The notes: generated by a model from the letters alone, not told the origin. A stretch of DNA of 64,000 bases from an uncultured Prevotellaceae bacterium (GCA_946186575.1 CAMHNO010000005.1:49165-113164); one strand, 5' to 3'. Shown: positions 34,578-43,035, counted from the stretch's first letter. Numbers and translations: made by a program.

Positions 34578-35138
34578 ATGAAGGCTACTATCGACAACAT
34601 GCTCACTCACGTGATGGAACTTGAGGGGCTACTGCTTGTGATGCAGCGACACGACGTGAATGACGTGCCGCAACAGGTAGTGGCACGTTTCAAACAATTG
34701 GCACAAATTGTTGCTCAAGAAGCCCAAATGCTGCATCTTGAGCCCATTCAGCAGCCACAAGTGCAGAAAGCTGCTCACGGCAAAAGCAATACCGATGACC
34801 AGCCAGCTGCTCCTGCTCCAGTACCAGTCACAGCTACGCCCATTGCACCAGATTCCACCGCAATAACACCCCCAGTTTTCAAACCTCAAGCTACGGCACA
34901 GCAGAGCAGGAATGTGGCATCGCTACTGAGCATTAACGATAAGTTCCTCTTCGTGAGAGAGCTTTTTGACAACGATATTAAGAAATTTGACCACACTATC
35001 GAGTTAATTCAAGCGATGAAGACTCCCGCCGAAGTTGAAGACTTAGTTGCCAGCAAACTTCACTGGAATATGGAAAACGACACGGTCAAGGAGTTCATGA
35101 GAATCATCATGATGAGTTTTCCCAACCCACACATTTAA
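34578..35138 (+). CDS. Conserved Bacteroidales protein of unknown function
   Basis: 186 aa. An N-terminal helical segment (about 1-50, MELEGLLLVMQRHDVNDVPQ) and a C-terminal helical segment (about 115-186, SINDKFLFVRELFDNDIKKFD) are joined by a P/A/Q/T-rich linker. The second half resembles small Bacteroidota proteins with no assigned activity. No signal peptide. It begins a plus-strand run with rsmI 15 nt downstream, suggesting a link to translation or ribosome maturation only by position. Confidence 0.65.
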   Translation: MKATIDNMLTHVMELEGLLLVMQRHDVNDVPQQVVARFKQLAQIVAQEAQMLHLEPIQQPQVQKAAHGKSNTDDQPAAPAPVPVTATPIAPDSTAITPPVFKPQATAQQSRNVASLLSINDKFLFVRELFDNDIKKFDHTIELIQAMKTPAEVEDLVASKLHWNMENDTVKEFMRIIMMSFPNPHI

Positions 35139-35153
35139 AATAGACATTACACG

Positions 35154-35909
35154 ATGGCAGGCAAGTTATATATGGTACCCACCCCTGTGGGAAATCTCGA
35201 GGACATGACTGCGAGAGCTATAAAAGTTCTTGGCCAAGCAACCCTCATCCTTGCCGAAGACACGCGCACCAGTGCCGTGCTAATGAAGCATTATGGCATC
35301 ACAACACCCATGCGCAGCCATCACAAATTTAACGAGCACGAGACGGTCGCTGGCATCATCGCCATGCTCGAGGCTGGAGACGTGATAGCCCTCGTTACCG
35401 ATGCTGGCACACCAGGCATTAGCGACCCGGGGTTCATGCTCGCAAGGGCTTGCCGCGAGAAGGGAATCACCGTTGAAACACTGCCAGGCGCCACAGCATT
35501 TGTGCCAGCCCTGGTCAACTCGGGGCTTCCATGCGAGAGATTCGCTTTCGAGGGGTTTCTCCCAACAAAAAAAGGCCGCGCCTCACGACTCGAAGAGCTT
35601 GCGCAAGAGAGGCGTACCATGATTTTCTATGAATCGCCCATGAGACTGGTCAAAACTCTTGAACAACTTGCCGCCGCCTTTGGAGGCGACAGGCAAGCAT
35701 CAGTCAGCCGCGAAATTTCGAAAATTCACGAGAGCACTTGTCATGGCACCTTGCAAGAACTGGCTCAGCACTACAAGCTCAACACCCCTCGTGGCGAGAT
35801 TGTGATTGTTGTTGCAGGAAAAGCGAGCGAAGCCACTGTCAAGAAAGACAAATATGCCCAATTCAAAAATAAATACTCTCAAAACAACAATTGCGATGAA
35901 ACACTTTAA
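35154..35909 (+). CDS. rsmI: 16S rRNA (cytidine-1402-2'-O)-methyltransferase RsmI
   Basis: 251 aa. The tetrapyrrole-methylase-fold SAM enzyme that methylates C1402 in the decoding centre. Signature MVPTPVGNLEDMTARAIKVL, LAEDTRTS, ALVTDAGTPGISDPG, PGATAFVPALVNSGL and FAFEGFLPTKKG. The last 15 nt overlap the start of the next gene. Assignment is very secure. Confidence 0.95.
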   Translation: MAGKLYMVPTPVGNLEDMTARAIKVLGQATLILAEDTRTSAVLMKHYGITTPMRSHHKFNEHETVAGIIAMLEAGDVIALVTDAGTPGISDPGFMLARACREKGITVETLPGATAFVPALVNSGLPCERFAFEGFLPTKKGRASRLEELAQERRTMIFYESPMRLVKTLEQLAAAFGGDRQASVSREISKIHESTCHGTLQELAQHYKLNTPRGEIVIVVAGKASEATVKKDKYAQFKNKYSQNNNCDETL

Positions 35910-36843
35910 CACGATAATTCTCATAGCCGCCTCAGTGGCAATCATGGCACTCATGGGGTGTAAGAAAAACCACTCAAACAGTAGCGACACCACATCGACA
36001 GAAGCTGCAATACAGAACGACGAGAGCATGTTTCTGCGCGACTCGCTCGCTACCGCTCGTGACTACATGAACACCCTGAGCACTCTGGTAAACGAGGTGA
36101 GCGACGGGCTCAACGAAATAAAGCAGATGGAGCAAATTGTCTCAAGCACCAACCTGAGCGAAGAAACACCCGACAAGCGCAACCAGCTGCTGGGCGACAT
36201 ACTGCTCATCAAGAACTCCATCCAAGAGCGACAGAACAAGCTGGCACAACTCGAAGCCAAACTAACAAGCACCGAAGCGTCGAACGCCTACAACGAGAAC
36301 GACCGCAAGTCGATGCTGCAAACCATCGCGAACCTGAAACAGCAGCTCAGCCAGCAACAAGCAATGATCGACAATCTCACTGCACAGCTCGAGGCGGCCA
36401 ATGCCACAATCAAAGACCTGAGCGGACGAGTAGACTCGCTCAACGCAGTGAACTCAACCATCAAAGCCGAGAACTCAAGGGTTAAAGACGACAACCAAAA
36501 GGCACAAGCCGAAGTCACACGATTGAACAATGTCAACAATGAGTGCTTCTACGCTATTGGCTCGAAAAGCGAACTCAAGAACCACAAGATAATCGACACT
36601 GGGTTCTTGCGCAAAACAAAGGTGATGCAGAACTCTAACATCATGCACTCCTATTTCACCAAAGCCGACAAGCGCACCCTGGGCGAGATTCACCTTCATA
36701 GCAAGAAAGCTAAAGTGCTCACCAATCACGACACTCACTCTTATCGTCTCGACAAGGGGCAAGATGGTTCTCTAATACTCAGAATCACCGACCCTACCCT
36801 CTTTTGGCAATACACTAACTATCTTGTGGTGCAAGTCGACTGA
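35896..36843 (+). CDS. Coiled-coil lipoprotein
   Basis: 315 aa from ATG 35896. The lipoprotein signal ends ALMGCKKNH with the lipobox cysteine at about residue 19. A long heptad coiled coil (about residues 50-215) rich in Q, L, N and K follows, then a small beta domain (about 220-315) ending YTNYLVVQVD. An in-frame upstream ATG (35806) would add 30 residues before the signal and is rejected. It begins inside the rsmI 3' end (14-nt overlap). Probable periplasmic membrane-anchored scaffold; partner unknown. Confidence 0.75.
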   Translation: MKHFNTIILIAASVAIMALMGCKKNHSNSSDTTSTEAAIQNDESMFLRDSLATARDYMNTLSTLVNEVSDGLNEIKQMEQIVSSTNLSEETPDKRNQLLGDILLIKNSIQERQNKLAQLEAKLTSTEASNAYNENDRKSMLQTIANLKQQLSQQQAMIDNLTAQLEAANATIKDLSGRVDSLNAVNSTIKAENSRVKDDNQKAQAEVTRLNNVNNECFYAIGSKSELKNHKIIDTGFLRKTKVMQNSNIMHSYFTKADKRTLGEIHLHSKKAKVLTNHDTHSYRLDKGQDGSLILRITDPTLFWQYTNYLVVQVD

Positions 36844-36847
36844 GTCA

Positions 36848-37978
36848 ATGAAAGTCATAGTCGCAATCGACAAGTTTAAGGGATGTGCCTCATCGCAGCA
36901 GCTGAGCGATGCTATCGAGGAGGCTTTAAAGCAGATAAAACATGATGCAACAGTGGTAAAGGTGCCTGTGGCCGACGGCGGCGACGGCACCATGCGCGTT
37001 ATCAGGGGCATAAAAGGCGATTCATGCCAGAACATGCAAGTGAGTGTGCCGGCATGCATAGGCGGCTTGCCACCTGTTGATGCACAATATTTCATCGACA
37101 CCACGACCATGACAGCATTTATGGATCTGGCAACCGCTACTGGCCTGGCCCTCGTGCCGCCACCTGTGCGAAATGTGATGCAAGCGTCCACGTTTGGCAC
37201 AGGAGTGATGATGATGCACGCCATCGGCCATGGAGCAAGAAGCATAGTGCTGGGGCTGGGTGGCAGCGCCACTTGCGATGGAGCAATGGGAATCCTTGCA
37301 GCATTAGGTTGCCAATTCCTCGATAGGGCAGGCAACACACTTGAGCCATGTGCCCAAGCGTTGAGTCGCATTCATAGCATCAGCACTGTGGGCTTAGCCC
37401 AGAATGTGAAGCAAACTCACATCACTGCGCTGGTCGATGTCGACAATCCACTGCTGGGCAACAGGGGGGCGGCAGCAACCTTTGCTCCACAGAAAGGAGC
37501 GTCGCCATCTCAAGTCAAGCTGCTCGAACAAGCCCTGACCCACTGGTCAAAATTCATGCCACCCACAGTGGCAAGTCAGCCGGGAGCAGGAGCTGCTGGA
37601 GGTGCGGCAGCTGGTCTTGCTGCTATGCTTCACGCCAAGCTCACAAGTGGCATCGACTACATTCTTGGCTTAAACCACTTCGACGAAATCATAGGCGATG
37701 CGCAGCTCATTATCACCGGCGAGGGCCGAATCGACAAGCAAACCATGCATGGCAAGGCTCCAGCTGGAGTGTTGCGTGCCGCCAAGAGATGCAACATCCC
37801 AGTTGTGGCACTATGTGGAAGCGTCGACCCTGAACTCAACCTGAAAAGCTATGGCTTTGAGCAAGTAATCGAGGTCACCCCCCACGGCATGCCACTTCAG
37901 GAAGCCCTCAACACCACTACCGCCCTATGCAATGTGAAGAATGCCATCGCCAAGCTCCCTTCTCACCTGTTTCACTAA
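36848..37978 (+). CDS. Glycerate kinase (GarK/GlxK family)
   Basis: 376 aa from ATG 36848, 4 nt after the preceding stop. Family markers: IVAIDKFKGCASSQQLSDAI, VPVADGGDGTM, LGLGGSATCDGAMGILAALG, ALVDVDNPLLGNRGAAATFAPQKGA and LIITGEGRIDKQTMHGKAP. It phosphorylates D-glycerate with ATP (2- or 3-position depending on clade) and links sugar-acid or serine breakdown to glycolysis. The frame extends upstream to 36824 but without conserved residues. Confidence 0.93.
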   Translation: MKVIVAIDKFKGCASSQQLSDAIEEALKQIKHDATVVKVPVADGGDGTMRVIRGIKGDSCQNMQVSVPACIGGLPPVDAQYFIDTTTMTAFMDLATATGLALVPPPVRNVMQASTFGTGVMMMHAIGHGARSIVLGLGGSATCDGAMGILAALGCQFLDRAGNTLEPCAQALSRIHSISTVGLAQNVKQTHITALVDVDNPLLGNRGAAATFAPQKGASPSQVKLLEQALTHWSKFMPPTVASQPGAGAAGGAAAGLAAMLHAKLTSGIDYILGLNHFDEIIGDAQLIITGEGRIDKQTMHGKAPAGVLRAAKRCNIPVVALCGSVDPELNLKSYGFEQVIEVTPHGMPLQEALNTTTALCNVKNAIAKLPSHLFH

Positions 37979-38019
37979 ATGTGTGGCACAACCCCACCCA
38001 ACGCTATAAAGACAGACAA

Positions 38020-38058
38020 TGAGTAAAAAAAGAAATCCTCGACATCACGTCGGGGATT
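38020..38058 (-). terminator. Minus-strand intrinsic terminator (orphan)
   Basis: A 10-bp stem (38034-38043 with 38049-38058, one G-T pair, 5-nt loop). On the minus strand it is followed by a T-rich tract (TTTCTTTTTTT). The nearest minus-strand gene ends 370 nt away, so it may belong to a short RNA starting near 38170 or 38280. Confidence 0.55.
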
Positions 38059-38161
38059 GCTTAACTAATTAACCTTCTAATACCATTAACATAAACCTTA
38101 AACAAAGAAAAAACAATTCGTTATCTCAACGATTAAGTTTTTTACCTTAAAAACTAATACC

Positions 38162-38260
38162 ATGAAAACAGTTGCAAATATAATGAATTATATTATTTCT
38201 AAAAAACAATTTATTGTTAATATTTGTATTTTTACGTCGATTTTAATATTTTTTGACTAA
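38162..38260 (+). CDS. Possible 32-aa small membrane protein
   Basis: Too short for standard gene finding. ATG at 38162, stop at 38258-38260. The product starts MKTVANIMNYIISKKQ and continues with one hydrophobic helix (FIVNICIFTSILIFF) and a final Asp, the profile of a single-pass small membrane protein. An upstream purine-rich leader (about 38100-38160) is plausible. Low confidence, because A+T-rich DNA gives such ORFs by chance. Confidence 0.3.
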   Translation: MKTVANIMNYIISKKQFIVNICIFTSILIFFD

Positions 38261-38429
38261 AATACTTACTTTTTGCTTGAATTTATGGCAAAATTACAAC
38301 ACACTATCAAATCATATCATGATTCAGTGCTGTGTTGTACTATATTGACTTGAAAACTTCAATTAGGTTTAATCCCACGCGGTGCAAATCTGGTATCTTA
38401 TTTCTGGCATGCCATGTCGCAACAGATGG

Positions 38430-38810
38430 CTAATCGGTCTCCATAAAAGCGAAGTAGACAGCAACAATGAGCAGCGCAAATGAAATGAAGTGATTCCAGT
38501 GCAGTTGCTCGTTGTTGAAGAAAATGCGGACGAAAAAAGTGAACACCGTGAGCGTAATGACCTCTTGCAGCACCTTTAGCTGCATAAGTGAGAAGGGACC
38601 ACCGTTGCCAGCAAAGCCAAGCCGGTTGGCAGGCACCATGAGCGAGTATTCAAAGAATGCTATTGCCCACGAAAACACGATCACAGCAATGAGCGGCCAG
38701 TGTGCTGTAACACCCATCTGCTGCAGCTTCAGATGTCCGTACCAGGCAAAAGTCATCACAATGTTGCTCAAGATGAGCAACCCAAGTGTGGCAAAGATTG
38801 TCCAATTCAT
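38430..38810 (-). CDS. DUF486 / DMT-family small membrane protein
   Basis: 126 aa from ATG 38810 with four transmembrane helices and the DUF486 marks: MNWTIFATLGLLILSNIVMTFAWYGHLK shortened to ILSNIVMTFAWYGHL, SWAIAFFEYSLMVPANRLG, and QLKVLQEVITLTVF with FVRIFF. It resembles half of a drug/metabolite transporter and probably works as a dimer. ATG 38828 is an alternative; an even longer frame to 38909 passes the -7 element and is rejected. Substrate unknown. Confidence 0.85.
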   Translation of the reverse strand: MNWTIFATLGLLILSNIVMTFAWYGHLKLQQMGVTAHWPLIAVIVFSWAIAFFEYSLMVPANRLGFAGNGGPFSLMQLKVLQEVITLTVFTFFVRIFFNNEQLHWNHFISFALLIVAVYFAFMETD

Positions 38811-38857
38811 TTGTTTTATATTATGCATTTTTGGCGATTGGTAAATTAAAACGGGTG

Positions 38858-38865
38858 CAAAAATA
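38858..38865 (-). promoter_or_regulatory. -7 element (TATTTTTG) of the DUF486 gene
   Basis: Perfect TAnnTTTG on the minus strand about 47 nt before ATG 38810. It rules out the longer frame beginning at 38909. Confidence 0.5.
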
Positions 38866-38909
38866 ATGCATTTTGCGCTAATAGACCCCACCATAGAAAG
38901 AAAAATCAC

Positions 38910-38917
38910 TACCTTTG
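38910..38917 (+). promoter_or_regulatory. -7 element (TACCTTTG) of the esterase gene
   Basis: Perfect TAnnTTTG about 19 nt before the esterase start at 38937 (or 13 nt before the alternative ATG at 38931); divergent from the DUF486 promoter. Confidence 0.5.
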
Positions 38918-38936
38918 CACGTAAAATGAAATGCGT

Positions 38937-40274
38937 ATGAAACTGCGAACATTCACTTTATCACTATTGACAGCCTTGCAACTTGTTGCCGCACAGGGAC
39001 ATGAAATAATAAAAGGCACACTCAAGAGTAAGTCGCACTATCCTGGCACAGAGCGCGAGATTCAGGTCTACGTGCCCGATGCTTATGACGGCAAGCAGCC
39101 TGCATGCCTCTATGTGGGCCTCGATGGAATCTTGTGCAATGCACCTCATGTGATGGACAGCCTCATTGCCGTGGGTAAAATGCCAGTGACCATTGGTGTG
39201 TTTGTCCAGCCAGGAGTGATAAAGGACAAGGACGGCAATGTGGTGCGATACAACCGCAGTAACGAGTTTGACATGACAACTCGTACGTTTGTATCCTTCA
39301 TAGAGAAAGAGGTGCTGCCCTGGGTGGAGAACCTCACCACTGCCCGCGGACTGCCTATTAAGCTCTCCCACCGTGGGGCCGACGCCATGATTTTTGGGCT
39401 GAGCAGCGGCGGCATTGCGGCATTCACGGCGGCTTGGCACAGGCCCGACCTGTTCAGCCGCGTTTTCAGCGGAGTGGGTACCTTTGTGGCGATGCGTGGT
39501 GGCAACGACCTCCAGGCGATAGTCCGGAAAAGCGAGCCTCGCCCCTTGCGCATCTTCCTGCAAGACGGCACCAACGACGTGTGGAACCCATTGTTCGGCC
39601 ACTGGTACGAGGGCAACCGCATGCTTGCTACAGCGCTCGATTTTGCCGGCTACGATGCTCGTTACGACTGGAGCGACTGCAACCACGGTGTGAAGCGTGC
39701 AAATGAGATTTTCCCTGAGGTAATGAAATGGATGTGGCAAGGTTGGCCTGAGGCACCCCGCTGCGGCAAGACGCAGAACAACCTGCTCGACACAATGCTG
39801 GTTTATGGAGGCAGAGGATGGAAACCATGGTTATGGGTCGTTAAAGAGAATGAAAATGATGTGCCTATTGCTGTCTATCCTGACTCTACACTGATGGTCA
39901 AAGCTCAACCTGGTTCAAATTGCCTGTGGCAGTACACGATAGACGAGAATGGCAATGAGCAAAATGGGCAACCTTTCTATTGGCTGCACAGCTACGACAA
40001 CTCGCAACTCGACGTGAAAGCAATGACATTTGATGGAGCAGGCAATCTATGGGTAGTGACCAAGGATGTAGGCATCCAGATTTGTGACCAGAATGGCCGC
40101 GTGCGAGGCATTTTGAAGTTTCCTGGCACTTTGGATGGAAGCGACATGATGCGCATTGAGATACATAAAGATGGCATTGATTTGTATGACCGTAGAGGCT
40201 ATATACACACGCGTCAACTCCATGTCACCCCTCCCTCTCCAGGCGTACCCCCCAAGAGCCAAGGGCAAGGGTAA
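38937..40274 (+). CDS. Secreted two-domain alpha/beta-hydrolase esterase
   Basis: 445 aa. Signal peptide of about 20 residues. Residues about 25-265 are an esterase-D/Fes-like alpha/beta hydrolase: GTEREIQVYVPDAYDG at the start, nucleophile serine in GLSSGGIAAF, then FLQDGTNDVWN with the acid and CNHGVKRA with the histidine. Residues about 270-430 form a second beta-rich domain resembling SMP-30/gluconolactonase ends of carbohydrate esterases. It probably removes acyl or feruloyl groups from a glycan in the periplasm. The stop codon abuts a heptamer repeat tract at 40271. An ATG 6 nt upstream is equally possible. Confidence 0.82.
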   Translation: MKLRTFTLSLLTALQLVAAQGHEIIKGTLKSKSHYPGTEREIQVYVPDAYDGKQPACLYVGLDGILCNAPHVMDSLIAVGKMPVTIGVFVQPGVIKDKDGNVVRYNRSNEFDMTTRTFVSFIEKEVLPWVENLTTARGLPIKLSHRGADAMIFGLSSGGIAAFTAAWHRPDLFSRVFSGVGTFVAMRGGNDLQAIVRKSEPRPLRIFLQDGTNDVWNPLFGHWYEGNRMLATALDFAGYDARYDWSDCNHGVKRANEIFPEVMKWMWQGWPEAPRCGKTQNNLLDTMLVYGGRGWKPWLWVVKENENDVPIAVYPDSTLMVKAQPGSNCLWQYTIDENGNEQNGQPFYWLHSYDNSQLDVKAMTFDGAGNLWVVTKDVGIQICDQNGRVRGILKFPGTLDGSDMMRIEIHKDGIDLYDRRGYIHTRQLHVTPPSPGVPPKSQGQG

Positions 40275-40325
40275 GTGGTAAGTGGTAAGTAGTAAGTGAT
40301 AAGTAGTAAGTAGTAAGTAGTAAGC
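40271..40325. repeat. Heptamer tandem repeat (GTAAGTR), about 7-8 units
   Basis: Consecutive GTAAGTG/GTAAGTA units, one starting ATAAGTA. It begins at the esterase stop codon (the stop TAA lies in the first unit), so expansion would not change the protein. Typical slippage microsatellite. Confidence 0.85.
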
Positions 40326-40336
40326 CACTTTTGGTT

Positions 40337-40408
40337 CCTTTGGTTCTTTTGAGTCCTTTGAGTCCTTTGATTTCTTTAATGCTTTTGTTTCCTTTATTTA
40401 CTTTGATT
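40337..40408. repeat. Degenerate 9-bp tandem repeat (consensus CCTTTGAGT), about 8 units
   Basis: Units in register: CCTTTGGTT, CTTTTGAGT, CCTTTGAGT, CCTTTGATT, TCTTTAATG, CTTTTGTTT, CCTTTATTT, ACTTTGATT. It ends 2 nt before the MATE start codon, so it forms the leader and ribosome-binding region of that gene. It contains no clear terminator. Confidence 0.75.
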
Positions 40409-40410
40409 AA

Positions 40411-41763
40411 ATGAACAGTCCAGCACAGCATGCCAAGTTTGTTAAATTGACCAGCGAGCCTGTAGGGCGGTTGGTCACAGGCCTTGCCATTCCAGCGATG
40501 ATAAGCATGCTCGTGACTGGATTCTACAATCTTGTCGACACCTTCTTCGTTGGGCAAATCAACACCCAGAGCGTGGCGGCACTCGGCATTGTGTTCTCTT
40601 ACATGTCGATTGTGCAGTCAATCGCCTTCTTCTTTGGACAGGGAGCAGGCAATTACATCTCGCGCATGCTTGGCCACGAAGATACCCACAATGCCGGTGT
40701 GATGGCAAGCGTGGGGTTGGTTTCAACATGGCTAACTGGTGCCGTGATAGCAACATTCTGCTTCCTATTTATGGAACCAGTGCTGAGATTCTTTGGGTCA
40801 ACAACTACCATTTTGCCCTATGCCTGCGACTACTTCACTTTCATATTGCTGGGCACACCGTTCATCATGAGTTGCTTCACCATGAACAACCTCATGCGTC
40901 ATCAAGGCAATGCCATGCTATCGATGATAGGCATCATGACCGGCGCAGTGCTCAACGTAGCCCTCGACCCCATCTTCATCTTTGGACTGGGGATGGGCGT
41001 GAAAGGTGCCGGCATGGCAACGGCACTGTCGCAGGTGGTGAGTTTCACACTCATGCTCATGCTCTCTGGCAAGCGCGGCGGTGTGGAAATAAAGTTATCG
41101 AAGTTCAAGCCATCGGCGCAGCGCTACCGCGACATAGCCGCCGGCGGATTGCCCTCGCTGGCTCGCCAGTCGATGATGGGCATCGCCGCTCTGATTCTCA
41201 ACCATGTAGCAGGCATCTATGGCGACTCGGCAATTGCCAGTTTCTCGGTTGTGAGCCGCATCACCATGCTGGCCAACGCCGCCATGATAGGCTACGGACA
41301 AGGATTCCAACCCGTGTGCGGTTTCAATTACGGGGCTGGTAAATTTGACAGAGTGCGTGCCGCTTTCATTCACACTGGCAAGGTGCTCACCATCTACAGC
41401 ACTGCGCTCGCCGTGGCTGGGTGGATATTTGCCAGCCCAATAGTGGGTCTCTTCGTCGCCAGCGACCCCGAGGTGAGCCGCATAGGCACCGAGGTGCTTC
41501 GCTACCAGTGCCTTGCCTTCCCGCTCACAGGCTATGTGGTGCTGGTGAACATGTTTCTGCAAAACATACGCCGCACAATCCCGGCAACCATCATGGCTAT
41601 GTCGCGACAGGGCATTTTCCTCATTCCGTCATTATTGCTGGGCAACATGCTATTGGGGTTCCTTGGAGTGGAAATCGCTCAGGCCGTGGCCGACACGGCT
41701 TCATTTCTGCTGGCTTTGCCCCTGGGGCTACATGCCCTCAATCACATGGATGCCAAAGAGTGA
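40411..41763 (+). CDS. MATE-family efflux transporter
   Basis: 450 aa, 12 hydrophobic helices in two homologous halves of six. Family marks: PVGRLVTGLAIPAMISMLVTGFYNLVDTFFVGQ and later GYGQGFQPVCGFNYGAG, each used here only as pattern positions (N-terminal half about residues 15-60, second half about 285-300). Na+- or H+-driven export of cationic drugs or metabolites from the cytoplasm. Its leader is a 9-bp tandem repeat, which could tune expression by slippage. Very secure family, unknown substrate. Confidence 0.93.
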   Translation: MNSPAQHAKFVKLTSEPVGRLVTGLAIPAMISMLVTGFYNLVDTFFVGQINTQSVAALGIVFSYMSIVQSIAFFFGQGAGNYISRMLGHEDTHNAGVMASVGLVSTWLTGAVIATFCFLFMEPVLRFFGSTTTILPYACDYFTFILLGTPFIMSCFTMNNLMRHQGNAMLSMIGIMTGAVLNVALDPIFIFGLGMGVKGAGMATALSQVVSFTLMLMLSGKRGGVEIKLSKFKPSAQRYRDIAAGGLPSLARQSMMGIAALILNHVAGIYGDSAIASFSVVSRITMLANAAMIGYGQGFQPVCGFNYGAGKFDRVRAAFIHTGKVLTIYSTALAVAGWIFASPIVGLFVASDPEVSRIGTEVLRYQCLAFPLTGYVVLVNMFLQNIRRTIPATIMAMSRQGIFLIPSLLLGNMLLGFLGVEIAQAVADTASFLLALPLGLHALNHMDAKE

Positions 41764-41806
41764 AAACAGCTCTGCAGCAAAGTCCTCACCACCCGCTATC
41801 AAAAAG

Positions 41807-41841
41807 TAGCAAGGATTATTTTCGTCAAATAATCCTTGCTA
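41807..41841. terminator. Hairpin with perfect 15-bp stem, likely terminator
   Basis: Arms 41807-41821 and 41827-41841, 5-nt loop. The T-run lies on the minus-strand side (from A5 at 41801-41805), so it fits best as a terminator for minus-strand transcription; on the plus strand it lacks a U tract but may protect the MATE mRNA 3' end. Confidence 0.65.
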
Positions 41842-42098
41842 AGCATTCAATAGGTAATAATTTAAATGTAAGGTAATAAAAGAATGTTTTGAGGTTTATT
41901 GTAAATGCAAATTTAGTGCTTTCAAATGAAATGCGAAAAAAATTAGCTTATATAATGTCGTACTGACGCATTTCTTTCTTGTTAGAAAGTTATAATAGTT
42001 ATGCAATCCAATTGATATTAAGCTCTTTACACTCGCTCTCGCAGGTCAAGCCTTTCGTGGTTAATTAAAGTTAATGCAAACGATTGCGAATGTTCGTC

Positions 42099-42180
42099 AA
42101 AAAAAATCCCATTAATGGGACTCCTCCCGACGGGAAAGCCTAAAACAATTCTTCAATGACCTTGTGTGTGTTTGTTTTGC
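42099..42180 (-). ncRNA. Candidate small RNA (about 80 nt) with its own promoter and terminator
   Basis: Minus strand: promoter TTG-N19-TATCTTTG (42185-42214), then about 80 nt with no ORF, a short stem around 42126-42134, and a palindromic TCCCATTAATGGGA stem (42107-42120) followed by eight T (42106-42099). No adjacent gene is in position to use this promoter. I do not recognise the family. The TSS estimate is approximate. Confidence 0.65.
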
Positions 42181-42184
42181 GTTG

Positions 42185-42214
42185 CAAAGATATGTATAAT
42201 ATTTGAATATCCAA
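42185..42214 (-). promoter_or_regulatory. Promoter TTG-N19-TATCTTTG of the candidate sRNA
   Basis: Minus-strand -33 TTG at 42212-42214 and -7 TATCTTTG at 42185-42192, consensus spacing. It lies downstream of lpxH and points away from it into intergenic DNA. Confidence 0.7.
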
Positions 42215-42282
42215 CAACTTTTTGAAAGAAAAAAATGTAATTTAACAAAAAAACTCTGACAACATGCCAATTGAAAAAGAGG

Positions 42283-43035
42283 TTATTGATCAACTGCATT
42301 GTTAAGGGTCACCTCTTCTCCATCGAAGGTAGCATAGGTAAATTGATCAATCCAATCGCCCAGTATGGTCATGGTGCGGCCTCCAGGCAGCGCAAGATGA
42401 CGCGCCAGGTGAACATGACCATACATGTAGTGACGCACTTCGGGATGGTGCTGGGCATGCTCGGTGCTGAAGACCTCGAGACGCTTGCAGCAATCTTCCC
42501 TAACCTTGGCCTCAACAGCAGGGGAACGGGTGATGCGGTTTTGCTGCGACCAGCTCGTGGCAATGGGATAGGTCCAGCGAGGATGCACGCTGGCATAGAG
42601 CCACTGGCACACCTTGTTATAGAAACACCAGCGCGTGAAGCGATACATGGGCTTTTGATACCCCACATCATCGCCGTGAGAGAGCAGAAACTTAGTGCCC
42701 ATTATCTCCATAACGGTGTGCCCCCTGATAACTTCAAGGCCTATCTCGTCGCGCAGGTAGTCAAAGAGCCACACATCATGGTTTCCAGTGAACCAGTAGA
42801 TTTTCACGCCGGCGTCGGCAAGCTCGGCAAGCTTGCCCAGGAATCGCACGTGTCCTCGTGGCACTACCCACTTGTACTCATACCAGTAGTCGAGTATGTC
42901 GCCCAGCAAGTATAGCTCGGCAGCATCGTCCTTAATGCTGTCGAGAAATCTCACAAGCCGCATCTCGTGCTGGCGCTTGTCGGTAATGTATCGGGCACCC
43001 AGGTGGGAATCAGATATGAAATAGGCACGTTTCAC
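42283..43035 (-). CDS. lpxH: UDP-2,3-diacylglucosamine diphosphatase, LpxH-type
   Basis: 250 aa calcineurin-fold enzyme of lipid A synthesis that cleaves UDP-2,3-diacylglucosamine to lipid X and UMP at the inner membrane. Metal motifs: FISDSHLG, YLLGDILDYWYEY, FTGNHDVW, LLSHGDDVG and GHVHLAR. It matches LpxH-like proteins of Bacteroidota. The start overlaps the end of the DUF59 gene by 4 nt, so the two are co-translated. Confidence 0.88.
   Translation of the reverse strand: MKRAYFISDSHLGARYITDKRQHEMRLVRFLDSIKDDAAELYLLGDILDYWYEYKWVVPRGHVRFLGKLAELADAGVKIYWFTGNHDVWLFDYLRDEIGLEVIRGHTVMEIMGTKFLLSHGDDVGYQKPMYRFTRWCFYNKVCQWLYASVHPRWTYPIATSWSQQNRITRSPAVEAKVREDCCKRLEVFSTEHAQHHPEVRHYMYGHVHLARHLALPGGRTMTILGDWIDQFTYATFDGEEVTLNNAVDQ

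Larger units (their letters stand above)
37979..38429. other. A+T-rich intergenic region with hairpin, possible ncRNA and a 32-codon ORF
   Basis: 450 bp without a standard gene. It holds a hairpin at 38034-38058 with a T-rich tract on the minus-strand side, minus-strand -7-like elements at 38175-38182 (TATATTTG) and 38289-38296 (TAATTTTG), and a plus-strand micro-ORF at 38162-38260. Nothing else recognised. Confidence 0.5.
41764..42282. other. Intergenic region with hairpin and a minus-strand small-RNA unit
   Basis: 519 bp. It contains a perfect 15-bp stem at 41807-41841 and the promoter/terminator-bounded sRNA candidate at 42099-42180. The part between (about 41842-42098) is A+T-rich with no ORF of note. 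Confidence 0.55.

Noticed and set aside
40225-40557. Minus-strand open frame over the heptamer and nonamer repeats
   Set aside because: Its peptide repeats simply translate the microsatellites (both unit lengths avoid stops by chance); no other support.
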